Assembly (NCBI GenBank): GCA_021773435.1
Contig: JAJFKC010000030.1
Location: 1-64,000, forward strand
Reading direction: 5' to 3'
Origin: Porticoccaceae bacterium
Lineage (GTDB): Bacteria > Pseudomonadota > Gammaproteobacteria > Pseudomonadales > Porticoccaceae
Length of the DNA stretch: 64,000 nucleotides
Part shown: piece by piece, positions 54,575-62,200 of the stretch
Layout of the letters: every line of letters starts with the position of its first letter
How positions within the stretch are numbered: the stretch's first letter is position 1
Program-made: the position numbers and the translations under genes
The notes under the pieces: model-generated
Database searches by the model: none
Seen by the model: only the letters and a program-made list of their open reading frames with translations
What the model was told of the DNA's origin: nothing

Positions 54575-55094
54575 AACTGCCAGGCAAGCCACTGATAATA
54601 GATCCGACGATAGCAGAGCCTTCCTTTATCGCACTGTTTAGATCAATGGGCAATTTGGCTGTATCAACCAGCCGGTCAGCCCTGATTGCCCATTGCGTTT
54701 GACCATCGCTTATCGCGCAATTAGCGCCATCGCCATCGCCATCGCCATCGCCATCGCCATCGCCATCGAGAGTTAAGTCCAGCAAGTCCATGCCATCATA
54801 AAGCGTGATATTCATATTCACGACGCAATGGTGCTTGAGCACCTTTTCGAATAGTGCCGCAGTGATAACAAAAGGTTCAGTGCTGCTTGCGTAGGGTCTC
54901 AGCACGTTGATGACACCATGGGGCTTGAGCAGCGCCAGGGCTTCGCCGTCCAGCTCGACAGCCTCATTACTACCCAGCGATTTATGGCCAACGATTAGAC
55001 TTCCCAGACTATAACCGGCCGCTACAGTGCCGACGATCAGCGCGGCTGGGCCACCACCCACGATGAGTAGCGGCGTATCGATGCTTGTCGGCAC
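54564..55094 (-). CDS. FAD-binding Rossmann-fold protein, short, with a (Gly-Asp) repeat
   Basis: The 176-residue protein opens with a dinucleotide-binding motif LLIVGGGPAALIVG and a following strand-loop region, and ends LVDTAKLPIDLNSAIKEGSA. Between about 108 and 122 it has seven DG pairs. The length is about half that of normal FAD oxidoreductases, so it may lack a substrate domain. It starts at GTG 55094, 4 bp after the cyclase gene stop, so it is read from that transcript. It could be a genuine small partner or a shortened gene. Confidence 0.55.
   Translation of the reverse strand: MPTSIDTPLLIVGGGPAALIVGTVAAGYSLGSLIVGHKSLGSNEAVELDGEALALLKPHGVINVLRPYASSTEPFVITAALFEKVLKHHCVVNMNITLYDGMDLLDLTLDGDGDGDGDGDGDGANCAISDGQTQWAIRADRLVDTAKLPIDLNSAIKEGSAIVGSIISGLPGSSKQ
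54725..54766 (-). repeat. Seven copies of a hexanucleotide microsatellite
   Basis: CGCCAT is repeated seven times without change (read on the plus strand), encoding alternating Gly and Asp in the minus-strand gene. Slippage would keep the frame and change the number of GD pairs. Confidence 0.95.
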
Positions 55095-55098
55095 CTGC

Positions 55099-56055
55099 TT
55101 AGAAAATTGCTATGGGATTAACCGGGCTACCGGTTACGCCCTGAAAACGAATCGGGGCCATCGTAAACTGAAACTCCCATCGGCCCAGCCTCTCACAGGT
55201 CGATGCCAGCTCTTCCAAATTACAGTTATCAATCAACCAAAGGCCCATGGCGACAATACCGACCATATGAATGGGCATGCTAACGGTCTTGTAACCTGCT
55301 GGCGTGACATCCTGCGCAACGTCGGAACCGATCATGGCAACACCGCGCTCCTGTAGCCAGGGCAGGCAGGCGGCCTGATAACCTGATCGGGGTTTATTCG
55401 CGTTGTAGGATTTTTTCTCTTTGATTCTGGCAAAACCTTCGCCAGTCCGAACCAGCAAAACATCGCCGGGTTCTACGTTGATACCCGCCGCTTTTTCAGC
55501 GGCTTCCAGATCTTCTGGATAAACATGATCATCGGCATTCAGCACATCGACGCCACGCAAGCGTGGGATATCAAGCAGCACACCCCGAGTCGTTACGCCA
55601 TTCTGAACTGCCAGCACATCATGCACCAACGCACCCTGACGATCCGACACCTTGGACGAAGGCACACCGTTATACATCTTGCCATCCCAAAACAGATGAG
55701 CGAGGGAATCCAGATGCGTTACGTCAAGGCCATGAAATACCATACCGATATATTCCTGGGCTGCGCCCGCTCGACCCGCGCCAAATAGCCCCTTACGCCC
55801 CTCTGAGTCAAGACCCAGCCCCGTAGACAGCATATAGCGTTGGGATTCCACGGTGGCACCAGGTTGCAGACCGGTTTTAATATCCCAGCTGCAGGATACC
55901 GGAAGCCCTTTTTTAACCAGCTTCGATGACGCAACGACCTTGTCAGGCGTCAAATGATTCATGGTGCCAAGACGGTCATCATCGCCCCAGCGCCCCCAGT
56001 TTGATAATTCGTCAAACCAGCTTAGTACAACTTCTTCACTTGGAGGTGTTGGCAT
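55099..56055 (-). CDS. Cyclase-family metal-dependent hydrolase (kynurenine formamidase-like fold)
   Basis: The 318-residue protein has the cyclase (PF04199) metal motif in FHGLDVTHLDSLAHLFWDG, equivalent to H-x-G-T-H-x-D-x-P-x-H, plus GRWGDDDRLGTMNHLTPD near the start and GDVLLVRTGEGFA. Relatives hydrolyse formylkynurenine, isatin or cyclic amides and lactones. The context (CoA transferases, SDRs, thiolase) suggests a ring-opening hydrolysis. A downstream FAD-binding gene starts only 4 bp after the stop. The upstream region 56056-56307 separates it from the divergent thiolase-like gene. Confidence 0.8.
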   Translation of the reverse strand: MPTPPSEEVVLSWFDELSNWGRWGDDDRLGTMNHLTPDKVVASSKLVKKGLPVSCSWDIKTGLQPGATVESQRYMLSTGLGLDSEGRKGLFGAGRAGAAQEYIGMVFHGLDVTHLDSLAHLFWDGKMYNGVPSSKVSDRQGALVHDVLAVQNGVTTRGVLLDIPRLRGVDVLNADDHVYPEDLEAAEKAAGINVEPGDVLLVRTGEGFARIKEKKSYNANKPRSGYQAACLPWLQERGVAMIGSDVAQDVTPAGYKTVSMPIHMVGIVAMGLWLIDNCNLEELASTCERLGRWEFQFTMAPIRFQGVTGSPVNPIAIF

Positions 56056-56307
56056 GTTAGCTCTCTTTTATTGGTTGGATTCGTTGGTTGGATTGGTTTT
56101 TGAAGCCCGCGCTTATGACCGCTTCGATTCATCCTGTTTTACACATTTATACCAGAGTATCTTGCCTATTAGATAGCCCCGGTAAATAATTAGTTGACTA
56201 AGTGCTTTGCTCAACTAGCAAGTGTTGTTTTTCGCCATGCAACCTGAGGCTTGATTGGCAACTATACTGCAACGCAGCCACCTAACTACATCTCGTCAGG
56301 ATAAGCC

Positions 56308-57507
56308 ATGAATTTTAGCGATAAAGCAGTGATCACAGGTGTCGGCGAAACGCCCTATGCCCGCGGCCATAGTAATAAATCCTCCGTCCAGTTAATGCTC
56401 GAAGCCATACGCAATGCGGCCGCTGATGCAGGTCTGAAACCGCATGAACTGGATGGCATTATCCCGCCGTCGGGAATATTTTCAGAAGCCCTCGCCGCCA
56501 ATTTGGGCATTGCCGATATGCGCTACTCCGTGACCATTCTTACCGGTGGTGCCAGTGCTGTCACCGGCATACAGGATGCCGCCATTGCAGTGGCGACCGG
56601 GCTAGCTAACCATGTCTGTGTAGTAGGCGGCTGGAAGGGCTATTCGGCATTGAGACCCAAACCCCGACCACCATCAGCATCCGGACCATCACGTGACCCC
56701 AACGCACCACCGAAGGCGCTCGCAAAAACGGCGATGACGCTTGCCACCACAGACTTCTACTTTCCCTATGGCGTCGCCCTGCCTGTCCAGCTTTATGGCT
56801 GGCTGGCTACCCGACACCAACAGCTTTACGGTACTCAGCCTGAGGACACTGGTGCCATCGCAATAGCGGCCCGCAAACACGCTCAGCTAAACGACAAGGC
56901 CTTGATGAAGGGGCAGGAATTGACCATGGAGCAATACCTGAATGCCCGCTGGATATCAGAGCCTTTCCGCCTGTACGACTGCTGCCTCGAAACCGACGGT
57001 GCCTGCGCCATTATCGTCTCCAACCCGGAACGAGCCAAAGACCTGGCCAGGAAACCTGTCTATATTGCCGGTGCCGCAGAAGGCCACCCCTACCCCGCCG
57101 ATGATATAGCCGCACGACCAGACCCCTTCGAGATCGGCCTGTCCTTTGCTGCCCAGAAAGCCTTCGATATAGCGGGAGTTGGCGTCCACGATATGGACTT
57201 TATGCAGATATACGACTGCTTTACCTATGTGGTGATGCTGCAAATGGAAGCCATGGGCCTGTTTGAGCGCGGCGGTATTGCCGACTATGTAAAGAATGGC
57301 ACAATCGAACTGGGTGGCACCTGCCCCATCAATACCCACGGCGGATTGCTCAGTGAAGCGCATGTTGCGGGTGCCAATCACATTGTCGAAGCCACTCGAC
57401 AGCTACGCGGTGAATGTGGCGAACGCCAGGTTAAAAATGCCAAACTCGGCCTGGTAACCGGCTGGGGGGATCTCGGTGATGGTAGTATTGCCGTTTTACA
57501 TAATTAG
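56308..57507 (+). CDS. Thiolase-like protein (SCP-x/Ltp2 type), no visible nucleophilic Cys
   Basis: The 399-residue thiolase-fold protein begins [16 protein letters not shown] and has the C-terminal [20 protein letters not shown] and a G-W-G-D-L-G-D-G end. Where thiolases carry the acyl-accepting Cys, this one has [16 protein letters not shown], with no Cys. The [16 protein letters not shown] region holds Tyr residues as in Ltp2-type retro-aldolases, which cleave steroid side chains together with a DUF35 partner. No DUF35 gene is in the window. AGGA precedes ATG. It is probably a C-C cleaving or acyl-transfer enzyme of the adjacent pathway. Confidence 0.78.
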   Translation: MNFSDKAVITGVGETPYARGHSNKSSVQLMLEAIRNAAADAGLKPHELDGIIPPSGIFSEALAANLGIADMRYSVTILTGGASAVTGIQDAAIAVATGLANHVCVVGGWKGYSALRPKPRPPSASGPSRDPNAPPKALAKTAMTLATTDFYFPYGVALPVQLYGWLATRHQQLYGTQPEDTGAIAIAARKHAQLNDKALMKGQELTMEQYLNARWISEPFRLYDCCLETDGACAIIVSNPERAKDLARKPVYIAGAAEGHPYPADDIAARPDPFEIGLSFAAQKAFDIAGVGVHDMDFMQIYDCFTYVVMLQMEAMGLFERGGIADYVKNGTIELGGTCPINTHGGLLSEAHVAGANHIVEATRQLRGECGERQVKNAKLGLVTGWGDLGDGSIAVLHN

Positions 57508-57631
57508 GAACCAAGATAATCAATCTCGGATGGCGCTGTTTAGAGAAGGCTTCTGATTGCCAAATCATGGAAACTGAGCGTTCTCAACCTATATATTTGT
57601 CGATCTGCAGATTTGGCGGTAATAATAAAAA

Positions 57632-59929
57632 ATGAGATTTACAACAATTGCTAGCAAGCTCACCTTTCTGGTGGGAGGAATTTCGATTTTCATCACCCTG
57701 ATTGGAAGTTATTTTATCTTGCAGCGTGAATACCAGTCATCCAGACAGCAATTTTTGGCCCGTTATTACAATGTTGTTGCCGAAACGGCGCCGCAATACC
57801 AACCAGCTATTTTTTATCAGGATTTTCAGTCAATCGAAAAATTGTTTGATACCTATTTTAAAAATATCCCCATTAAACACATTGCCATTTACGATCCTGG
57901 CGGCAATTTGCTGGTAGAACGCAAACGTGATTCCCAGCCCGAAATTGACTTCCGTTTTCAAAACCTCATAGATTTCGGTGACAGATTATTAACTTATGAA
58001 AAGGAACTGCAATTCTCTAGCAAAGAACAAACCGTTGCGCATCTTTTTGATACTAGCATCCCAGTTTTCTCTCCGATTAGCCCTCTTGACACCAACATTA
58101 ATAAATACAAATTTATACAATTATTGTCGGCGCCTATGGACATCGGCAACTCCCACTTTATCGGTTACATACATGTCGGGCTGGATGAATCACGTCGCCA
58201 GGCTGAATTTTTAATTTTTGCAGGCTATATAGCGACTGGCGCTTTGATATTTATTTTAATTGCTATTTTCCTGACACTGGTAATAACGCGCCGAATTACA
58301 GCACCCCTTGCAAAGCTAGCGGCTATGGCAGACGACATCTCCCTCGGCAAATTAAATACCATATCTATTAGAGGCTCTACTGAAGTGCAAATGATCGCCA
58401 TAAGACTGAATGTGATCATTGACCAACTCGCTTCACATAAAACTAATATCGATGTAGACAATCGACTATTAAACCTGAAAATTGATGAGCGAACCGGTGA
58501 GTTATCCGCGCGCGACAAGGAGCTTAACCTGGCCATCAAAGTGGTAACTGAAACCAAAGATCGACTTCGCCGATTAGCCTATTACGACACCTTAACCACA
58601 CTCCCTAATCGCCGCTCATTTAACGAAAAGTTCCAACTTCTTTTAAGCATCGCGAGACGAGAAAAATTAATCCTCGCCCTTTTGTTTATAGACATAGACA
58701 ACTTTAAACGAATAAATGATTCTCTCGGTCACGATGCTGGAGATGAGCTACTTAAAGACGTTGCCGTAAGAATTAAAAACACCATTCGTGAAAACGATTT
58801 AATTGGAATTGATGGCGATCCAGGCACGTTGGTGTCGAGATTCGGCGGTGATGAATTTACCGTAATTCTAAACCGGATAGACAAAATCGAATCAGCAGGC
58901 ATTGTGGCACAGCGGCTTCTCTCAAATCTGACGCGCCCCATTACAATTAGTGGCCACGAAATTGTCGTTACTCCGAGCATCGGTATAGCCATAGCTCCCC
59001 GTGATGGTGAAAAAACCGCTGACCTACTCAAGCACGCCGACACTGCAATGTATCACGCAAAAACCACCGGCAAAAATGGCTATGTCTATTACAGCAACGA
59101 GATGGACGAATCCGATATTGAAGAGCTTGAATTAGAAACTGCGCTCCGCAGAGCAATTGAAAATAGCGAATTCGAACTCCATTATCAACCCCAGGTAAAT
59201 ATTGATACCGGACAAATTGTTGGCGCTGAGGCCTTGTTACGCTGGGAGCATCCTACACTGGGGTCTATTCCGCCATTCGAATTTGTATCCATAGCAGAAC
59301 AAGTTGGTTTAATGGGAGAACTCGGTGATTGGGTTTTAGTGACCGCATGTAAGCACATGAAAACCATACGGGACAAAGGCCTGGAATTACCCAACATCTC
59401 GATCAATGTTTCCAGTCTGCAATTCACCGACAGCTTCAGTGCAAGGGTAAAAGAGGTACTGGAGGAAGTTGACCTTGATCCCAAATCAATTGTCATTGAA
59501 TTAACCGAAGGGTTAGTAATGCGCAATGCCGCTGAAGCAATAAAGCGACTCAACGAATTGAAAGCTGTCGGGGTAGGTTTATCGGTGGATGATTTTGGTA
59601 CGGGCTACTCGTCGCTTAGTTACTTAACCCGTTTTCCTCTAAACGAATTAAAGATAGATAGATCTTTCATAACTGATATTGATAAGTCATCAGATAATGC
59701 TGGCGTAGTCACCGCAATTATTTCCATGGGCATGAGACTTAATTTTAATCTGATTGCCGAAGGGGTTGAAACCGCTGGAGAATACGCTTTTTTGCAAAGT
59801 AATGGCATCAAGGTGATACAGGGTTATTTATTTAGCAAACCTGTAAATATTTTTGATTTTTATGCCTTACTAAAACATCACCGGTTCGGCGAAAAAATTG
59901 AAGAAATTTCGCTAGAGTTAACATCCTGA
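57632..59929 (+). CDS. GGDEF-EAL cyclic-di-GMP signalling protein
   Basis: The 765-residue membrane protein has a first membrane segment (about 10-30), a periplasmic sensor of about 160 residues, a second segment (about 195-220, IATGALIFILIAIFLTLVITR), a HAMP domain, a GGDEF domain with an intact SRFGGDEFTVIL and LPNRRSF start, and an EAL domain with GAEALLRWEHP and DDFGTGYSSLSYL. Both active sites look complete, so it could make or break cyclic-di-GMP, with the balance set by the periplasmic signal. It stands alone; the ligand is unknown and no ribosome site is obvious. Confidence 0.9.
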   Translation: MRFTTIASKLTFLVGGISIFITLIGSYFILQREYQSSRQQFLARYYNVVAETAPQYQPAIFYQDFQSIEKLFDTYFKNIPIKHIAIYDPGGNLLVERKRDSQPEIDFRFQNLIDFGDRLLTYEKELQFSSKEQTVAHLFDTSIPVFSPISPLDTNINKYKFIQLLSAPMDIGNSHFIGYIHVGLDESRRQAEFLIFAGYIATGALIFILIAIFLTLVITRRITAPLAKLAAMADDISLGKLNTISIRGSTEVQMIAIRLNVIIDQLASHKTNIDVDNRLLNLKIDERTGELSARDKELNLAIKVVTETKDRLRRLAYYDTLTTLPNRRSFNEKFQLLLSIARREKLILALLFIDIDNFKRINDSLGHDAGDELLKDVAVRIKNTIRENDLIGIDGDPGTLVSRFGGDEFTVILNRIDKIESAGIVAQRLLSNLTRPITISGHEIVVTPSIGIAIAPRDGEKTADLLKHADTAMYHAKTTGKNGYVYYSNEMDESDIEELELETALRRAIENSEFELHYQPQVNIDTGQIVGAEALLRWEHPTLGSIPPFEFVSIAEQVGLMGELGDWVLVTACKHMKTIRDKGLELPNISINVSSLQFTDSFSARVKEVLEEVDLDPKSIVIELTEGLVMRNAAEAIKRLNELKAVGVGLSVDDFGTGYSSLSYLTRFPLNELKIDRSFITDIDKSSDNAGVVTAIISMGMRLNFNLIAEGVETAGEYAFLQSNGIKVIQGYLFSKPVNIFDFYALLKHHRFGEKIEEISLELTS

Positions 59930-60019
59930 TAAAAGAAGTGTCGTCCGAAACTAGCATACAAATTTTGGATCGTAAATTTGGAGTCTAGCCATGCAATCGC
60001 GCTTAAAAGCGCACATTAT

Positions 60020-60091
60020 TATTAACGCAGCAAACAGACACGCAGAACTAGCACCACCTCAGCAAGTCCGTCCTGCTTTGCCTTGGTAACT
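60020..60091 (-). other. attC-like site of the small helix-turn-helix cassette
   Basis: On the minus strand R'' AGTTACC (60091-60085) is one base away from the AGTTAAC complementary to the cassette start. L'' GCAAAGCAGGAC (60081-60070) pairs with L' GTCTGTTTGC (60039-60030) leaving two unpaired G bases, and R' is GTTAATA (60026-60020). The pairing with extrahelical bases fits attC. The loop contains GAACTAGCACCAC, also found at the IS3 end at 129-141. Confidence 0.55.
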
Positions 60092-60096
60092 TTTTT

Positions 60097-60363
60097 TTAC
60101 AGATCAAGATTCCTGGTTAAAACCTCTGCAGATTTAATAATTCGCTTTGTCCGATAAAGCTCAGAATGTTTCTGACTGTCTGTGTAACGCGTTGGTTCTC
60201 CTGATGTTGGGCTAACAAACCAGGAGATTTCTGGGCGCGGCTCACCTAGCTGCTTTTTTAGAGCTTGTGGTGTAATACCTAACGCTTTAGACGCCGCATT
60301 AAACGTGCAGCGCGTTTTTACCTGGTTCATGTAATCAACCACTACACTAATTTTGTCCTGCAC
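60097..60363 (-). CDS. Small helix-turn-helix hypothetical protein
   Basis: The 88-residue protein reads FNAASKALGITPQALKKQLG (a helix-turn-helix-like segment, about 21-40), then PRPEISWFVSPTSGEPTRY. The conserved-looking 'R-P-E-x-S-W-x-V-S-x-x-T-G-x-P-T-x-Y' block occurs in small gammaproteobacterial proteins of unknown function. It starts at GTG 60363 with TAGGAG upstream. It lies between two attC-like sites on the minus strand, so it is the sole gene of an integron cassette. Confidence 0.6.
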   Translation of the reverse strand: MQDKISVVVDYMNQVKTRCTFNAASKALGITPQALKKQLGEPRPEISWFVSPTSGEPTRYTDSQKHSELYRTKRIIKSAEVLTRNLDL

Positions 60364-60382
60364 TACAAGATGCTCCTAATAT

Positions 60383-60443
60383 AGTTAACGCTTGAGTTAA
60401 ACCGCGCCACTTTTCGGCGTCGGTTTGAATGATTTGCTATATT
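60383..60443 (-). other. attC recombination site of the phd-parE cassette
   Basis: On the minus strand L'' TTCAAACCGACGCC pairs with L' GGCGCGGTTTAA over 12 bp, leaving one C and one A unpaired, then CTCAAGC and the core GTTAACT (60389-60383). The 3' part closely resembles classical 59-base elements. The parE stop codon lies inside R'' (60443-60437). The length of about 60 bp is canonical. Confidence 0.8.
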
Positions 60444-60748
60444 TTTTCGTTCGTCAGAGTACCAGTTAAATTTAATAATCGCCCACTTCTCCATACTCTA
60501 ATGACATGAACAGATCTTTCTTCGTTTAAATAAACGATACGAAAAGGAGAATGAATTAGTTCACGAATATTTTTTTCGTTGAACTCAGGCACTTTACGCC
60601 CAATTTCAGGATTAGTTGGTAGCGTTTCAATATGTTTAATAATTTCGACAACAAACTCGATCCCTATTTGAGGTACACGCTCTTCAAGATAGTGTTCTTT
60701 TATTGCTTCTAGATCGTTAAATGCCGAATCGGATATTAATATTTTCAA
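60437..60748 (-). CDS. parE: ParE/RelE-type toxin
   Basis: The 103-residue toxin has MKILISDSAFNDLEAIKEHY (first strand and helices), LPTNPEIGRKVPEF, the IRELIHSPFRIVYL strand and VIRVWRSGRLL, the typical ParE/RelE plasmid-stabilisation fold. ParE members poison DNA gyrase and RelE members cut mRNA at the ribosome; which applies here cannot be told. It overlaps the antitoxin gene by 4 bp (ATGA). Its stop lies in the attC site, typical of a compact integron cassette. Confidence 0.88.
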   Translation of the reverse strand: MKILISDSAFNDLEAIKEHYLEERVPQIGIEFVVEIIKHIETLPTNPEIGRKVPEFNEKNIRELIHSPFRIVYLNEERSVHVIRVWRSGRLLNLTGTLTNEKI

Positions 60749-61017
60749 ATGTTGATACTGAGTTTTTTCTTTACATCAGCAATGGTTTGCACTTTACCTT
60801 CTTTTATTTCTAATAAACCTTGTGCAACTGCTTTTACAAAAGCACGCTCTTCTTCATGGTTTTCAAATTCTTCTAAACCTTGCATAACCGCGATGCCACG
60901 GCCTCTGCTTGTAAGTAATATGGGACGATGGGAATCTTTTGCTTGATTTGCAATTTTTCCTGGATTTATTTTGAGATCAGATAAAGGAACAATGTCCTGG
61001 GAGAATCGTGTTTTCAT
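60745..61017 (-). CDS. Phd/YefM-type antitoxin
   Basis: The 90-residue antitoxin has the N-terminal Phd/YefM DNA-binding fold: VPLSDLKINPGKIANQAKDS and RPILLTSRGRGIAVMQGLEEFEN. The helical tail (AFVKAVAQGLLEIKEGKVQT) would bind and neutralise the toxin. It is the first gene of the pair and overlaps parE by 4 bp. Two half-sites around its promoter (61034-61067) suggest that it represses itself. Confidence 0.88.
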   Translation of the reverse strand: MKTRFSQDIVPLSDLKINPGKIANQAKDSHRPILLTSRGRGIAVMQGLEEFENHEEERAFVKAVAQGLLEIKEGKVQTIADVKKKLSINI

Positions 61018-61033
61018 TGAAACGTGCTCTTTT

Positions 61034-61067
61034 CAGGTGCTATTAAGTGGTCCTATTATAGCACCTG
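61034..61067 (-). promoter_or_regulatory. Promoter and paired operator of the phd-parE operon
   Basis: CAGGTGCTA (61034-61042) and TAGCACCTG (61059-61067) are perfect 9-bp inverted half-sites. On the minus strand TATAAT (61060-61055) is a consensus -10 box overlapping one half-site. Antitoxin binding here would block transcription. Confidence 0.65.
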
Positions 61068-61091
61068 TAAGATGAGGTTCAATGAAAATAT

Positions 61092-61147
61092 CGGCTAAAG
61101 CCAGCCGAGCGCGTCAGCGCGTCAGACTGGGCTGACTTGTTAGCTAC
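61092..61147 (-). other. Degenerate attC-like inverted repeat upstream of phd
   Basis: On the minus strand AGCTAAC is followed by AGTCAGCC (61137-61130), which pairs with GGCTGGCT (61106-61099) with one G-U, and then by TTTAGCC. The ends resemble R'' and R' core sites, but the crossover G is T. It may be the eroded boundary of the phd-parE cassette. It also contains GCGCGTCA twice. Confidence 0.35.
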
Positions 61148-61253
61148 GTTCATAAAGTACCACGACGGTATCTCCCATGAACCATACCCGTGTGTAATTG
61201 TGTTCTACGCTCTCGTTACCGACAGTCTTGAGTAAAATGTAGTCTCTTCTTTC

Positions 61254-61282
61254 GCCCCGGCAAAAACTGCCGGGCATTTTTT
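61254..61282 (+). terminator. Strong plus-strand terminator without an obvious gene
   Basis: CCCGGCA (from 61256) and TGCCGGG (61268-61274) form a 7-bp GC-rich stem with an A-rich loop, followed by ATTTTTT on the plus strand. No plus-strand gene ends nearby; the neighbours all run leftward. It may end a short unannotated transcript in 61018-61253. Confidence 0.6.
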
Positions 61283-61291
61283 ATCCCTTAA

Positions 61292-62131
61292 TTATTTAGG
61301 CCGATAAACCTTAATAGGGTGATATTCCTTCTGGAACCGGGGTTGGTCTTCCCATTTCAAGCCATTGGTCAGTCCTCCATCGACAACCATGGCCTGACCG
61401 GTCACAAAGGTCGAACGGTTACCCGCCAGCCAGCAAGCCATCTGAGCAATGTCATCGGGAATACCGGCTCGCGGTATCGCCTGACTTTTTTCAAACATGG
61501 GTTTTACACGGTCTACCAGATCATCTGACTTGCCAACGCTGTTGGCTGCTAGCGGCGTAGCGATAAAACCAGGGCAAATAGCGTTAACACGGATATTGTG
61601 CTCACCCAATTCCATAGCCACCGATTTAGACATATGGATTACAGCAGACTTAGCACCCGCATAGGCATGAGGGCTATAGCCAGAGTGCAATCCAGCAATA
61701 CTACCGGTATTAATAATACTGCCGGACTTTTGTTTCTTCATGACCGGCGCAGCGTATTTCATACCGAGGAAAACGCCTTTGACGAGCACGTCATAGGTCA
61801 TATCGAATTCATCGACTGGCGTATCTTCAACCGGGCCAAGCACACCGCCAAATCCAGCGTTATTGAATATACAATCAAGTCGTCCCCATCGGGAGACCGC
61901 GAGATCGACTGCAGCCTTGACTTGCGCCTCCTGTCGAACTTCCACCTCGGCAAAGACAGCTACATCGCCCAATTCTTTGGCGAGGGCCTGTCCACGCTCC
62001 ACCTGCATATCGGCGATCACCACTCGGGCACCCTCCTCAGCAAACAATCGTACGCTGCGCTCGCCAATACCACTGGCACCGCCGGTTATCACCGCCACTT
62101 TTCCATCCAGTTCTGCCACACGTTTCTCCAC
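61292..62131 (-). CDS. SDR-family oxidoreductase
   Basis: The 279-residue SDR has VITGGASGIG, FNNAGFGG, NTGSIAGLHSG and catalytic YAGAK, with TGQAMVVDGGLTNG and a C-terminal extension WEDQPRFQKEYHPIKVYRPK. The extension of about 25 residues is unlike a minimal SDR. It would oxidise a secondary alcohol or reduce a ketone. It is followed by an M41-like gene upstream on the same strand, 69 bp away. Confidence 0.84.
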   Translation of the reverse strand: MEKRVAELDGKVAVITGGASGIGERSVRLFAEEGARVVIADMQVERGQALAKELGDVAVFAEVEVRQEAQVKAAVDLAVSRWGRLDCIFNNAGFGGVLGPVEDTPVDEFDMTYDVLVKGVFLGMKYAAPVMKKQKSGSIINTGSIAGLHSGYSPHAYAGAKSAVIHMSKSVAMELGEHNIRVNAICPGFIATPLAANSVGKSDDLVDRVKPMFEKSQAIPRAGIPDDIAQMACWLAGNRSTFVTGQAMVVDGGLTNGLKWEDQPRFQKEYHPIKVYRPK

Positions 62132-62200
62132 TATTAATATAAGTTGAAAATTTTATTTTCAGATAACTGATTATATGTTTGTTCTTATATATGTGCTCTG

